From contig JAGAQI010000086.1 in NCBI GenBank assembly GCA_017622795.1, positions 1 to 64,000 on the forward strand: a stretch of 64,000 nt of DNA, read 5' to 3'. Positions 25,147-33,793 of this stretch are shown here, piece by piece. Source of the DNA: Lachnospiraceae bacterium. GTDB taxonomy: Bacteria > Bacillota > Clostridia > Lachnospirales > Lachnospiraceae. The first letter of the stretch is position 1. The number at the start of each line of letters is the position of its first letter. Under the pieces are notes generated by a model. The model did not search any database, was not told the DNA's origin, and saw nothing but the letters and a program-made list of their open reading frames with translations. The position numbers were made by a program, and so were the translations under genes.

Positions 25147-27096
25147 ATGGAAAAGGAAAACAAGGGATTTTTGACAAAGCAGGGAAAGGATGTGCCACTG
25201 GGTGTGTCCCTTCAAAACAATATGTTTAATTTTGCTGTAGCCATGCCCGGAAGTTCCTCCTGTAATCTTGTGTTATATAAAAAAGGTGAAACAGATCCGG
25301 CAGAGGTTATCCCTATGGAAGCCTCTGCCTTAGGTATTTTTACGGTGGCAGTACAGATTCCGAAAAAGGTCGGGTATACCGAATACGAGTATCTGTATCA
25401 GGCAGGAGAGAACTATATTTGTGATCCGTATGCAGTAAAGATAAATGGCAGAGAAGTGTTTGGAGAAGAACCAAAACGTCCGGTCCGAGCGGAAGTATAT
25501 GTTTCCGCAGAAGAGGCGGTGCCATATAAACGGCATGCGCTTTCTGATTTGGTGCTATACAAGCTTCATGTGCGGGGATTTACCATAGGAAACGGCTCCG
25601 GTGTGAGAAAAAAAGGAACTTATGCCGGTCTTACAGAGAAGATTCCGTATTTGAAGGGATTGGGAGTGAATGCGGTTCTGCTTCTTCCGGTAACGGAGTT
25701 TGATGAGCTGGAAGCGTCCCATAAAAACGGAAAAGGTCCGGTGATTGGGGAACCGGCAAGAACATATCTTGGTCAGACCGTGGCTAAAAACAGTAAAAAA
25801 GCAAAAAAAGTATTCCGGGAAGCAGAGGAAGAAAAAAAGGCTGCAACTAAGGTAAATTACTGGGGCTACGGTGCAGCATCCTACTATTTTGCCCCAAAGA
25901 CTGCTTACGCCGCAAATAAGGAAAAGGCATGTGCGGAATTTAAGCAGATGGTGGAAAAACTGCATGCTGCCGGCATTGATGTATATCTGGAAATGATGTT
26001 CGACGGTTCGGTCAGCCAAAGCTTCATGCTGGAGTGCTTACGGCACTGGGTAAGGGAGTATGGTATTGACGGTTTTCATATCAGTGAACAGCAACTTCCG
26101 GTTAGCCTGGTGGTAGGAGATGCGTATTTAAAGAATGCGGCATTTTTTATTTCTGATGTTCCGGAATGGTTAAAGAATCAGTATCCGAACCGACTGTTAG
26201 AGTATCGGGAAAGCTTCTGCATGGAAATGCGCCGTTTCTTAAAGGGGGACGAAGGTATGGTGCCGGCAGTAACCCATTATATGAAGAACCGTCGCGAAGA
26301 GGCAGCAAGAGTGCATTTTATTGCAGACCACAATGGCTTTTCCCTGGCGGATTTGTATTCGTATGATGTGCGTCATAACGAAGCCAACGGAGAAAACGGT
26401 AAAGACGGCTCCGAGTATAATTTCAGCTGGAACTGCGGAGAAGAAGGTCCGACAAAGAGTAAAAAGGTACAGATTCTCCGTAACCGTATGATGAAAAATG
26501 CGTTGGCAGTGACATTACTTTCCCAGGGGACTCCGATGCTGCTTGCCGGGGATGAGTTCGGCAGAACCAAGCAGGGTAACAATAATGCGTATTGTCAGGA
26601 CAATGAGATTTCCTGGCTGGACTGGAGTCTGGTAAGAAAAAATAAAGAGTTACTGGAATTTGTAAAGTTTTTGCTGGTTATACGCAAGGAACATCCGTTG
26701 TTCACCATGGAACGGATGTTACGGGAAACTGATTTTATCGGATGTGGATGGCCGGAGATTTCTGTTCACGGAACCGCTCCGTGGCAGGTGGATTACAGTG
26801 CCTATAACCGTTTGGCGGCATATCTTTACTGCGGCAGCTATGTCAGACGTGCAGACCGCACCTTTGAAGATAATTTCTACATGATGTTTAATATGCACTG
26901 GGAAAAGCATGAGTTTGAGCTTCCGGAAATGGAAAATGTCCGTTGGGAAATTGTCTTTGATACGGCTGCCGGAAAGCAGTTGAAAAAAGACGGAGTATTT
27001 AACGGAAAGAGTATGGAACTGGAGCCGCGAAGTGTGGTGCTGTTAAAATCCGTTCCAAATCCGAGTGTAGCAAAGAAACCTGCAAAGAAAGCGTAG
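25147..27096 (+). CDS. GH13 isoamylase-like protein lacking catalytic residues
   Basis: A 649-aa protein with the architecture of glycogen-debranching isoamylase/GlgX: an N-terminal early-set domain (about 15-110), a TIM barrel and a C-terminal beta domain. The fold-specific string SYDVRHNEANGENGKDGSEY and the NCGEEGPT motif are kept. The catalytic strands are not: region I reads YLEMMFDGS instead of DVVYNHT, region II reads GFHIS with S313 at the nucleophile position, and region IV reads ADHNGF, with Asn396 in place of Asp. It is likely an inactive glucan-binding or regulatory homologue. Lys-rich C-terminus (AKKPAKKA), as in GlgB. Confidence 0.8.
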   Translation: MEKENKGFLTKQGKDVPLGVSLQNNMFNFAVAMPGSSSCNLVLYKKGETDPAEVIPMEASALGIFTVAVQIPKKVGYTEYEYLYQAGENYICDPYAVKINGREVFGEEPKRPVRAEVYVSAEEAVPYKRHALSDLVLYKLHVRGFTIGNGSGVRKKGTYAGLTEKIPYLKGLGVNAVLLLPVTEFDELEASHKNGKGPVIGEPARTYLGQTVAKNSKKAKKVFREAEEEKKAATKVNYWGYGAASYYFAPKTAYAANKEKACAEFKQMVEKLHAAGIDVYLEMMFDGSVSQSFMLECLRHWVREYGIDGFHISEQQLPVSLVVGDAYLKNAAFFISDVPEWLKNQYPNRLLEYRESFCMEMRRFLKGDEGMVPAVTHYMKNRREEAARVHFIADHNGFSLADLYSYDVRHNEANGENGKDGSEYNFSWNCGEEGPTKSKKVQILRNRMMKNALAVTLLSQGTPMLLAGDEFGRTKQGNNNAYCQDNEISWLDWSLVRKNKELLEFVKFLLVIRKEHPLFTMERMLRETDFIGCGWPEISVHGTAPWQVDYSAYNRLAAYLYCGSYVRRADRTFEDNFYMMFNMHWEKHEFELPEMENVRWEIVFDTAAGKQLKKDGVFNGKSMELEPRSVVLLKSVPNPSVAKKPAKKA

Positions 27097-27115
27097 TTTT
27101 TGAGAAGAGGTACCT

Positions 27116-27874
27116 ATGAAAAAAGAACTAAATTCTTTTCACTTAAAATGTATTTGTATCGGTTTGATGATTGTGGGAATCTATCTGCAACAGCTGATAT
27201 ACACCTTAAATGAGGAGACCATCCTTGCTGGTGAGCAGTTGTCCGCAGGACTTACCCTGACCTATAACATGGGTTATCTGATTTATTTGGCAGCATTTCC
27301 GCTGGCAGCATTTCTTTTAGTGGAAGCAGCAAAAAAGACTTCGGACCGGAAAAAACTTTTATTGCGTTTGTTCGTGACGGCGCTGATTGTGGAAGTACCT
27401 ATGGATATGGCAACCTTTGGAATTTCCGAGTGGAAAAACTGGGGATTGAACCAGAATTATTTCTTTACCTTATGCATTGCCCTCGGAGTACTGATGGCAG
27501 TGGATGCCATCGGAAAAAAGCTTACGGTGGGAAGTATGGGAAATACGATTTCTACCTTAGGCGTATATCTGCTGGGTGCATTTCTTTCTATTCTTTTGAG
27601 AACAGAGCAGAGCAGCATTGGTGTGCTGATGGTAATAACACTCTATCTGTTTTACGGAAACAAAATGTTTTCTCTGGTTTCCGTGGCAGCATTATATCTG
27701 TTATTTGTCAGGGGAACTACCGGTTTGGAATTTGTTCCGGCCATCAGTATTCTTTTGACCTGGCTTTATAACGGAGAACAGGGAAAAACCGGCAAGGTTG
27801 CCAGAGCAGTGTTCTATTTTGCATTCCCGGTGGCATATTGTGTGCTTGGAATTTTGGCAAAGGTGCTGTCGTAA
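27116..27874 (+). CDS. TraX-family membrane protein
   Basis: A 252-aa, multi-helix membrane protein beginning FHLKCICIGLMIVGIYLQQ, the usual TraX start, though the common IDH after it is changed. TraX acetylates F-pilin in plasmid F, but chromosomal Firmicute homologues have no pilin link and are probably membrane acyltransferases of unknown substrate. It starts 19 nt after the GH13-like gene with RBS AGAAGAGG. Confidence 0.7.
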   Translation: MKKELNSFHLKCICIGLMIVGIYLQQLIYTLNEETILAGEQLSAGLTLTYNMGYLIYLAAFPLAAFLLVEAAKKTSDRKKLLLRLFVTALIVEVPMDMATFGISEWKNWGLNQNYFFTLCIALGVLMAVDAIGKKLTVGSMGNTISTLGVYLLGAFLSILLRTEQSSIGVLMVITLYLFYGNKMFSLVSVAALYLLFVRGTTGLEFVPAISILLTWLYNGEQGKTGKVARAVFYFAFPVAYCVLGILAKVLS

Positions 27875-27898
27875 CCGGCAATTTCGGGGAGGAAGAAA

Positions 27899-28390
27899 AT
27901 GATTTCGTTAAAAATACTGGAAATGAACCGGTTTATGGGGAAACTGTTGAAAGGCGAAAATTTCGATGGCTTTCTGTTGAAAGAAGGATTCCTGCGTACT
28001 AGCATAGAATACCGTTTTCAGGGACAGCTGTTTACAGAATATTTCGATACCGAGGAACAGGCCAAGTTAGAGGAAAAATATGTATACTGGGGGGAACTTC
28101 GTCCAACCGTATTTGAACTGATTAAGGGAAAACGAACTCCGTTGGCATTTTCTTTTACGCTATTGTTGACAAAAAATGATACCACACAGCTGCTTGCCAG
28201 ACGGCAGGTGAACGTGGGGGAGGATTCTCCGTCCCTGTTTTTACAAATACGGTTTGAGCATGGAACCGGACATATGGTTACCGGAACGGCCAGAAATGTC
28301 TTTACTCTGGATAAATCCCTGGAAGAGGCCTGGGATGTAGAGGTACGGCAGCTGATGAAGGCCATGGAATTAACCGTGGAGGAAGAATAA
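27899..28390 (+). CDS. DUF5721-type Lachnospiraceae protein
   Basis: A 163-aa soluble protein beginning MISLKILEMNRFMGKLLKGE, which resembles the DUF5721 group of conserved Lachnospiraceae proteins. It is beta-rich with a C-terminal acidic helix. Function is unknown. RBS GGAGG (27888-27892) precedes ATG 27899, 24 nt after traX-like, so both are probably co-transcribed. Confidence 0.5.
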   Translation: MISLKILEMNRFMGKLLKGENFDGFLLKEGFLRTSIEYRFQGQLFTEYFDTEEQAKLEEKYVYWGELRPTVFELIKGKRTPLAFSFTLLLTKNDTTQLLARRQVNVGEDSPSLFLQIRFEHGTGHMVTGTARNVFTLDKSLEEAWDVEVRQLMKAMELTVEEE

Positions 28391-28418
28391 AGCGATTAAA
28401 AATAAAGAATTTATTAAA

Positions 28419-28445
28419 TTAGCACTCATCTGACGTGAGTGCTAA
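28419..28445 (+). promoter_or_regulatory. CIRCE operator (HrcA binding site) upstream of htpG
   Basis: An exact match to the CIRCE consensus: TTAGCACTC (28419-28427), a 9-nt spacer and GAGTGCTAA (28437-28445). HrcA represses heat-shock genes by binding this element. It ends 9 nt before the htpG -35 box. Confidence 0.95.
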
Positions 28446-28453
28446 TATTTTTC

Positions 28454-28482
28454 TTGACTTTTCAATTTTTCGGGGGTATAGT
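28454..28482 (+). promoter_or_regulatory. htpG promoter
   Basis: -35 TTGACT (28454-28459), a 17-nt spacer and -10 TATAGT (28477-28482). It is a normal housekeeping promoter placed directly downstream of the CIRCE element, about 60 nt before the htpG start codon. Confidence 0.8.
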
Positions 28483-28542
28483 ATATTACATCGAAAGAAG
28501 AAAGCGCAGTTTGCTTTATAAAGTTGAAAGGAGTAACACAAT

Positions 28543-30450
28543 ATGAGTACAACAAAAGGAAATCTTTCCATCAATTCCGAAAACATATTCCCAATTATTA
28601 AAAAGTGGTTATATTCCGACCATGACATATTTTTCCGTGAGTTAATCTCCAACGGCTGTGATGCCATCACTAAGTTAAAAAAGTTAGAGATGATTGGCGA
28701 AGCAGAAATTCCTGAAGATAATGAATATAAGATTCAGGTAATTGTTAACTCTGAGGAAAAGAGCCTTACCTTTATCGATAACGGTATCGGTATGACTTCC
28801 GATGAAGTAAATGAATACATCAACCAGATTGCGTTTTCCGGCGCTAAGGATTTCTTAGAGAAATATAAAGACAAGGCAAATGAAGATCAGATTATCGGTC
28901 ACTTTGGTTTAGGCTTTTATTCTGCATTCATGGTAGCAGATAAGGTTACCATTGACACCCTTTCCTACAAAAAGGATGCTGCACCGGTTCACTGGGAATC
29001 CGAGGGCGGCATGGAATATGAAATGGGTGAAGGCGACAGAGAGGTACGCGGAACTACCATTAAGCTTTATTTAAACGAGGACAGTTATGAATTTTCCAAT
29101 GAGTACCGCGCAAAGGAAGTTATCGAAAAGTACTGTTCCTTTATGCCGATTCCGATTTTCTTTATGAATGCAGGAGCGGAAGAAACAGAAGAAGCAGAAG
29201 ATAAGGTGATTGATGCCGAAGTAGTAGACGGTGAAGCAGTAGAAGCTTCCGAAGAAAAGGAAGAAAAGAAGCCGGAACCAATCAACACACCAAATCCGTT
29301 GTGGAATAAGCATCCGAATGAGTGTACCGAGGAAGAGTATAAGAAGTTCTACCGGGATGTATTCATGGACTTTAAGGAGCCGTTGTTCTGGATTCATTTA
29401 AACATGGACTATCCGTTTAACTTAAAGGGTATTTTATATTTCCCTAAGTTAAATACCGAATATGACAGCCTGGAAGGTACGATCAAGCTTTACAGCAACC
29501 AGGTGTTTATTGCGGATAATATTAAAGAGGTTATTCCGGAATTCTTAATGCTCTTAAAGGGCGTTATTGACTGTCCGGATCTTCCGCTCAATGTTTCCAG
29601 AAGTGCCCTGCAGAATGATGGATTTGTAAAGAAGATTTCCGATTACATTACCAAGAAGGTGGCGGATAAGCTGTCCGGTATGTACAAAGTAGACAGGGAA
29701 GAATACGAAAAGTTCTGGGATGATATTTGTCCGTTTATCAAGTTTGGCTGCCTGAAGGATGAAAAGTTCCGTGAAAAGATGAAGGATTTCATAATTTTCA
29801 AGAATCTGGAAGGCAAGTATCTGACTCTGCCGGAATATACAGAAGCTGCGGCAAAGAAGGATACGGTTTATTATGTAACCGACGAAAAGCAGCAGAGTCA
29901 GTACATCAATATGTTTAAGGAAAACGGTATCGATGCTCTGATGATGACTCATAATATCGACCAGCCGTTTATTTCCCAGTTAGAGTATGAGAATAAGGAT
30001 GTGAAGTTCCAGCGTATCGATGCTGACCTGACGGACAGCTTTACCGAAGGCGGCGAAGAGCTGGAAACATTAAATACTGAGCTTTCCGAACTGTTTAAAA
30101 AGGTGCTGAATAAGGAAAAGCTGGAGGTTAAGGTAGAGAAGATTAAGAGCGAAAAGATTTCTGCCATGATTACCCTTTCCGAGGAAAGTCGCAGAATGCA
30201 GGATATGATGAAAATGTACCGTATGTCCGGCATGAATGACGATATGTTTGCCGGTGGCGAAAAGCTGGTATTAAATGCAAACCATCCATTGGTGAAGTTC
30301 CTTGGCGAGAATAAGGAGAGCGAGCATGCAGCTATGCTTTGCGAGCAGTTATATGATCTGGCTATGCTTGCCCACAAGCCGTTAGAGCCGGAAGCAATGA
30401 CTAAGTTCGTGGAACGTTCCAATGAGATTATGTTGTTGTTAACACGTTAA
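28543..30450 (+). CDS. htpG: Molecular chaperone HtpG (Hsp90)
   Basis: A 635-aa cytosolic Hsp90. The N-terminal GHKL ATPase site is complete: ELISNGCDAITKL, DNGIGMT and GHFGLGFYSAFMVA. An acidic linker (about residues 208-250, rich in Glu) separates the N and middle domains and is longer than in E. coli HtpG. The middle domain contains the catalytic-loop region LPLNVSRSALQND. RBS AAAGGAG precedes ATG 28543. CIRCE control is seen upstream and a strong terminator follows. Confidence 0.95.
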   Translation: MSTTKGNLSINSENIFPIIKKWLYSDHDIFFRELISNGCDAITKLKKLEMIGEAEIPEDNEYKIQVIVNSEEKSLTFIDNGIGMTSDEVNEYINQIAFSGAKDFLEKYKDKANEDQIIGHFGLGFYSAFMVADKVTIDTLSYKKDAAPVHWESEGGMEYEMGEGDREVRGTTIKLYLNEDSYEFSNEYRAKEVIEKYCSFMPIPIFFMNAGAEETEEAEDKVIDAEVVDGEAVEASEEKEEKKPEPINTPNPLWNKHPNECTEEEYKKFYRDVFMDFKEPLFWIHLNMDYPFNLKGILYFPKLNTEYDSLEGTIKLYSNQVFIADNIKEVIPEFLMLLKGVIDCPDLPLNVSRSALQNDGFVKKISDYITKKVADKLSGMYKVDREEYEKFWDDICPFIKFGCLKDEKFREKMKDFIIFKNLEGKYLTLPEYTEAAAKKDTVYYVTDEKQQSQYINMFKENGIDALMMTHNIDQPFISQLEYENKDVKFQRIDADLTDSFTEGGEELETLNTELSELFKKVLNKEKLEVKVEKIKSEKISAMITLSEESRRMQDMMKMYRMSGMNDDMFAGGEKLVLNANHPLVKFLGENKESEHAAMLCEQLYDLAMLAHKPLEPEAMTKFVERSNEIMLLLTR

Positions 30451-30461
30451 ATTATAAAATC

Positions 30462-30513
30462 AAAAAATCCGACGCAGTTCCCAACATGGGAAAAGAACTG
30501 CGTCGGATTTTTT
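30462..30513 (+). terminator. htpG terminator
   Basis: A long perfect stem (AAAAAATCCGACGCAGTTC, 30462-30480, with its complement at 30495-30513) ending in a T-rich tail. It is symmetrical in A/T and could work in both directions. Confidence 0.9.
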
Positions 30514-30653
30514 GATTTTGAGACGAGAAAAAATGAATAAAATTTCTATGAACCCCTTTTCAAATGAAAATGATTGTGTTATTATGTACTTGAATATGTG
30601 GTTTTAAAAACTACATCAAAAGCAGAAAAAAACCATTTTAAACGGAGGTTATT

Positions 30654-31487
30654 ATGGCGTACAAAATTATAGGGGATAGTTGTACCGATATTACAGAGGA
30701 AATGAAGAAAACCGGCATGGTGAGCCTGGTGCCTTTGACACTTACAATAGAGGATGAGGAGTTTGTTGATGACGAAACCTTCAATCAAAAGGAGTTTATT
30801 ACAAAAATGAAGGCAAGTCCGGAGTGTCCAAAATCCGCCTGTCCGTCTCCGGAACGTTACATGCAGGAATTTGAGGGTCAGGAAGAATGTTATGTGGTAA
30901 CCCTTTCTTCCAGACTCAGTGGTTCTTACAACAGTGCCGTGGTAGCAAAAGAAATGTATCTGGAGGAGCATCCGGAGGCAAAAATTGAAATTGTGGATTC
31001 CCGTTCTGCATCTTGCGGTCAGATGCTGATTGCCGTGAAGCTGAGGGAGCTAAAAGAAAAGGGGCTGGATTTCGAAGCGGTGAAAGAAAAAATTACGGAG
31101 TTCCGCGATACGATGGAAACCAAGTTTGTTTTGGAATCACTGGAAAACCTTCGTAAGAACGGAAGACTCAGCCGTGTTACGTTTACCATCTGCAACGTTC
31201 TGAATATTCGTCCGGTGATGGCGGCAGACGATGGTGAAATTGTAAAGATTGATCAGGTGCGCGGACATAATAAGGCATTGATGCGGATGATTGAGCATAT
31301 AGAGAAGGATGCGAAGGACGTGGCGCATAAGATTCTCGGAATTACCCATTGTAATAACCCGGAGCGGGCAGAATGGGTGAAAAAGGAGATTTTGAAGAGG
31401 CTGCCGTTTAGGAATTGCATTATTGTGAATGCGGCGGGGGTATCTACGCTTTATGCCAACGATGGCGGGATTATAGTGAGTTATTAG
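30654..31487 (+). CDS. DegV family fatty-acid-binding protein
   Basis: A 277-aa cytoplasmic DegV protein. The N-terminal DSCTDI motif, the LSSRLSGSYNSA lipid-binding motif and the LENLRKNGRLSR segment are all typical. Homologues act as FakB, presenting fatty acids to the kinase FakA; no fakA gene is in the window. RBS ACGGAGG precedes ATG 30654. The gene is convergent with the tRNA genes downstream. Confidence 0.9.
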   Translation: MAYKIIGDSCTDITEEMKKTGMVSLVPLTLTIEDEEFVDDETFNQKEFITKMKASPECPKSACPSPERYMQEFEGQEECYVVTLSSRLSGSYNSAVVAKEMYLEEHPEAKIEIVDSRSASCGQMLIAVKLRELKEKGLDFEAVKEKITEFRDTMETKFVLESLENLRKNGRLSRVTFTICNVLNIRPVMAADDGEIVKIDQVRGHNKALMRMIEHIEKDAKDVAHKILGITHCNNPERAEWVKKEILKRLPFRNCIIVNAAGVSTLYANDGGIIVSY

Positions 31488-31488
31488 T

Positions 31489-31605
31489 GCAAATAAGCAA
31501 CTTCGAAAACATTGCGTGTTTCCTCAGTCGCATTGCGCGGACAATAGAAAACCGCAAATAAGCAACTTCGAAAACACTGCGTGTTTCCTCAGTCGCATTG
31601 CGCGG
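31489..31605. repeat. Tandem direct repeat, two 52-bp copies with a 65-bp period
   Basis: Copy 1 spans 31489-31540 and copy 2 spans 31554-31605, differing at one base (ATTGC against ACTGC). Each copy begins GCAAATAAGCAACTTCG and ends GCATTGCGCGG. The 10-mer GCAAATAAGC also occurs inverted at 31673-31682, next to tRNA-Thr. The array starts one base after the degV stop. Purpose unknown; it may be an intergenic repeat family or a duplication trace. Confidence 0.8.
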
Positions 31606-31669
31606 TCAGAAAAAGAAAAATGTCCTATCGGAACATAAAGTTCCATAGGACATTTTTCTTTTTCTGACC
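31604..31669. terminator. Bidirectional 30-bp hairpin terminator between degV and tRNA-Thr
   Basis: The left arm 31604-31634 pairs with the right arm 31640-31669 with one bulged base, around a 5-nt loop. The arms are A-rich on the left and T-rich on the right, so the transcript from either side ends in a U-rich tail. It separates convergent transcription units. Confidence 0.85.
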
Positions 31670-31685
31670 TTTGCTTATTTGCGTA

Positions 31686-31758
31686 AGCTGGAAAAGGGAC
31701 TTGAACCCTCGACCCCTTCATTACGAGTGAAGTGCTCTACCGACTGAGCTATTCCAGC
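31686..31758 (-). tRNA. tRNA-Thr (anticodon CGU)
   Basis: The reverse complement begins GCTGGAATAGCTCAGTCGG and folds as a full cloverleaf. The anticodon stem CTTCA/TGAAG encloses CTCGTAA, giving anticodon CGU (codon ACG). The T arm is GAGGGTTCAAGTCCCT. The acceptor stem GCTGGAA/TTCCAGC is perfect. CCA is not encoded. Confidence 0.95.
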
Positions 31759-31783
31759 AAATTTGCTTATATACGAGAAAAAA

Positions 31784-31804
31784 CTCGTATAAACGAGTTT
31801 TTCA
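31784..31804 (-). terminator. Hairpin between tRNA-Pro and tRNA-Thr
   Basis: On the minus strand a 6-7 bp stem (ACTCGT with ACGAGT) is followed by TTTTTTC, between the two tRNA genes. It may be a terminator after tRNA-Pro or a processing signal. Confidence 0.45.
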
Positions 31805-31824
31805 CTTGTAATAAACAAAAATAA

Positions 31825-31898
31825 TCGAGGCGACGTGATTCGAACACGCGGCCTCTGCGTCCCGAACGCAGCGCTCTACCAAACTGAGCCACGCCTCG
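31825..31898 (-). tRNA. tRNA-Pro (anticodon CGG)
   Basis: The reverse complement begins CGAGGCGTGGCTCAGTTTGG. The anticodon stem CTGCG/CGCAG encloses TTCGGGA, so the anticodon is CGG (codon CCG). The acceptor stem CGAGGCG/CGCCTCG is perfect and the T loop is GTTCGAATC. CCA is not encoded. It lies upstream of tRNA-Thr on the minus strand. Confidence 0.95.
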
Positions 31899-32040
31899 AT
31901 ATGTAATCGGAGTTAACCGACTATGATATTATGCAACTAAATTTGAAAAAAGTCAATATCTTTTTTTATATTAATATGCGCCGCACCTTTCGGATATTCC
32001 GTCATATACTTAATGTATCAGAGGGGAAAAGAGAAAAGGT

Positions 32041-32826
32041 ATGAGCTTTTTGGAAATATCAGATTTAAATTATTCTTATCATACAAAAGCAGGGGAAACA
32101 AAGGCACTCTCTGGTATTGATTTCAATGTCAGAAAAGGAGAGTTTCTGTCAATTGTCGGTCCCAGCGGCTGCGGAAAATCCACACTGCTTAACATAATTG
32201 CGGGTCTTTTGCCTCTGAGGGAGGGCAGTATTACCATGGAAGGTATGCCGATAAAAGACCACAGGGATAAAATCGGATACATGCTGCAGAAAGACCACTT
32301 GCTGCCTTGGCGTACCACAGAGGAAAATATCTTATTGGGATTGGAGATAAATAAAATACAGACGAAGGAAAAACTGCTGTTGGCGGAGCATTTGCTGAAG
32401 CAATACGGTTTATATGAGTTCCGCAAGGTAAAGCCCGCGGAATTGTCCGGTGGTATGAAGCAGCGTGCGGCATTAATCCGCACTCTGGTAATGGAGCCGG
32501 AACTTTTATTGCTGGATGAACCTTTTTCTGCATTGGACTATCAGACCCGCTTAAGCGTGGCGGATGATATTTATGAAATCCTGAAAAAAGAAGGAAAAAC
32601 GGCGATTTTAATTACCCATGATATTGCAGAGGCAATCAGCTTGTCGGAGCGCATCATTGTGCTGACCAGGCGTCCGGGACGTATCAAAAAAGAAATAGAG
32701 GTTTCGCTTACCATGGAAGACGGGAAAAAGCCGTCAAAACCTTCCGAGGGCAGAAGCGCCCGGGAATTTGCTGTGTATTATCAGAAAATATGGAAGGAGC
32801 TGATGAATCATGATGATGAAATCTAA
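32041..32826 (+). CDS. ABC transporter ATP-binding protein, NitT/TauT (SsuB/ThiZ-like) type
   Basis: A 261-aa cytoplasmic NBD. Walker A GPSGCGKST, Q-loop YMLQKDHLLPW, signature LSGGMKQR and Walker B LLLLDEPFSALD are all canonical. The QKDHLLPWRT form of the Q-loop region and the family context fit importers for nitrate, sulfonates, taurine or the thiamine precursor HMP. It overlaps the permease gene by 17 nt. No substrate-binding protein or riboswitch is seen near it, so the substrate cannot be set. Confidence 0.85.
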   Translation: MSFLEISDLNYSYHTKAGETKALSGIDFNVRKGEFLSIVGPSGCGKSTLLNIIAGLLPLREGSITMEGMPIKDHRDKIGYMLQKDHLLPWRTTEENILLGLEINKIQTKEKLLLAEHLLKQYGLYEFRKVKPAELSGGMKQRAALIRTLVMEPELLLLDEPFSALDYQTRLSVADDIYEILKKEGKTAILITHDIAEAISLSERIIVLTRRPGRIKKEIEVSLTMEDGKKPSKPSEGRSAREFAVYYQKIWKELMNHDDEI

Positions 32827-33646
32827 GCAGTTGATTGACGGTAACCTTGACAGAAACAGGGGAATTCCGGAAATATCCCTGGCACAGAAAGAATATTTGC
32901 AAAATTGTAAAAGAGAAAGACGGTTTATCCGTAGCTGGCAATGGATTATTATGATTCTGTTTCTTGGCTTTTGGGAAGTGGGAGCGCGGACCGGGTTTAT
33001 TAATGCATTTGTGTTCAGTTCTCCATCCCGGGTATTGGATACGGTGGTTTCCATGGCAAAAGACGGAAGCCTTTGGTATCATACCGGAATTACCCTGGCA
33101 GAAACGTTTTTAAGCTTTTTTTTGATTTTATTGTTAGGAATCGGAATAGCGGTGCTTCTTTGGTGGAATACTAGACTGTCCGGAATTTTGGAACCGTATC
33201 TGGTAATGTTAAACAGCCTTCCGAAATCCGCGTTGGCACCGGTATTCATTGTCTGGCTGGGTGCCAATATGAAGACCATTATTGTGGCAGCCGTATCCGT
33301 GGCAGTATTCGGTACGGTTCTGACACTGTACCACAGCTTTTCGGAAACAGAAGAGGATAAGCTGAAGCTGATAATTACCTTGGGGGGAGGAAAGAAAGAT
33401 ATTCTGAAAAAAGTAATTCTGCCGGGAAATATACCTACGGTAGTCAGTTTGATGAAGGTAAACCTGGGGTTGGCCCTGGTGGGAGTCATTATCGGAGAAT
33501 TTTTGGCTGCAAAGGCAGGATTGGGGTATTTGATTATTTATGCTAGTCAGGTGTTCAAATTGGATATAGTAATATCCAGTATCTTTCTTTTGTGTGTGAT
33601 ATCGGTCCTTCTGTATCATGCAATTGCAAAATTGGAAAAAAGGTAG
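32810..33646 (+). CDS. ABC transporter permease, NitT/TauT (SsuC-like) type
   Basis: A 278-aa permease with six predicted helices and an unusually long, charged N-terminal cytoplasmic segment (about 40 residues). The EAA loop region (LGGGKKDILKKVILPGNIPT) that contacts the NBD is present. Three consecutive in-frame ATGs occur at 32810-32818; the first is used, 10 nt after AAGGAGC. It overlaps the ATPase gene. The usual lipoprotein partner is absent here. Confidence 0.85.
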   Translation: MMMKSKQLIDGNLDRNRGIPEISLAQKEYLQNCKRERRFIRSWQWIIMILFLGFWEVGARTGFINAFVFSSPSRVLDTVVSMAKDGSLWYHTGITLAETFLSFFLILLLGIGIAVLLWWNTRLSGILEPYLVMLNSLPKSALAPVFIVWLGANMKTIIVAAVSVAVFGTVLTLYHSFSETEEDKLKLIITLGGGKKDILKKVILPGNIPTVVSLMKVNLGLALVGVIIGEFLAAKAGLGYLIIYASQVFKLDIVISSIFLLCVISVLLYHAIAKLEKR

Positions 33647-33664
33647 AAATAAGTATATGTATAC

Positions 33665-33717
33665 AAGCCTTTTTCCGTAATTGCCATTTTTTGTAAAAAA
33701 ATTACGGAAAAGGGCTT
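33665..33717 (+). terminator. Large hairpin after the NitT/TauT permease
   Basis: An 18-bp stem with one G-U pair (33665-33682 with 33700-33717) around a 17-nt loop, 18 nt after the permease stop. There is no T run after it, so it may act as a 3' mRNA-stabilising stem rather than a classic terminator. Confidence 0.55.
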
Positions 33718-33757
33718 AATGAAAGGGCTTCCAACGAAAATATTCGACAATTTTTCC

Positions 33758-33787
33758 TTGACAAAACGTATACAATAATACTATAAT
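33758..33787 (+). promoter_or_regulatory. Strong promoter of the opp operon
   Basis: A perfect -35 TTGACA (33758-33763), an 18-nt spacer and a perfect -10 TATAAT (33782-33787). Transcription should start near 33794, leaving a 5' leader of about 255 nt before oppA. Confidence 0.85.
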
Positions 33788-33793
33788 GTCACT

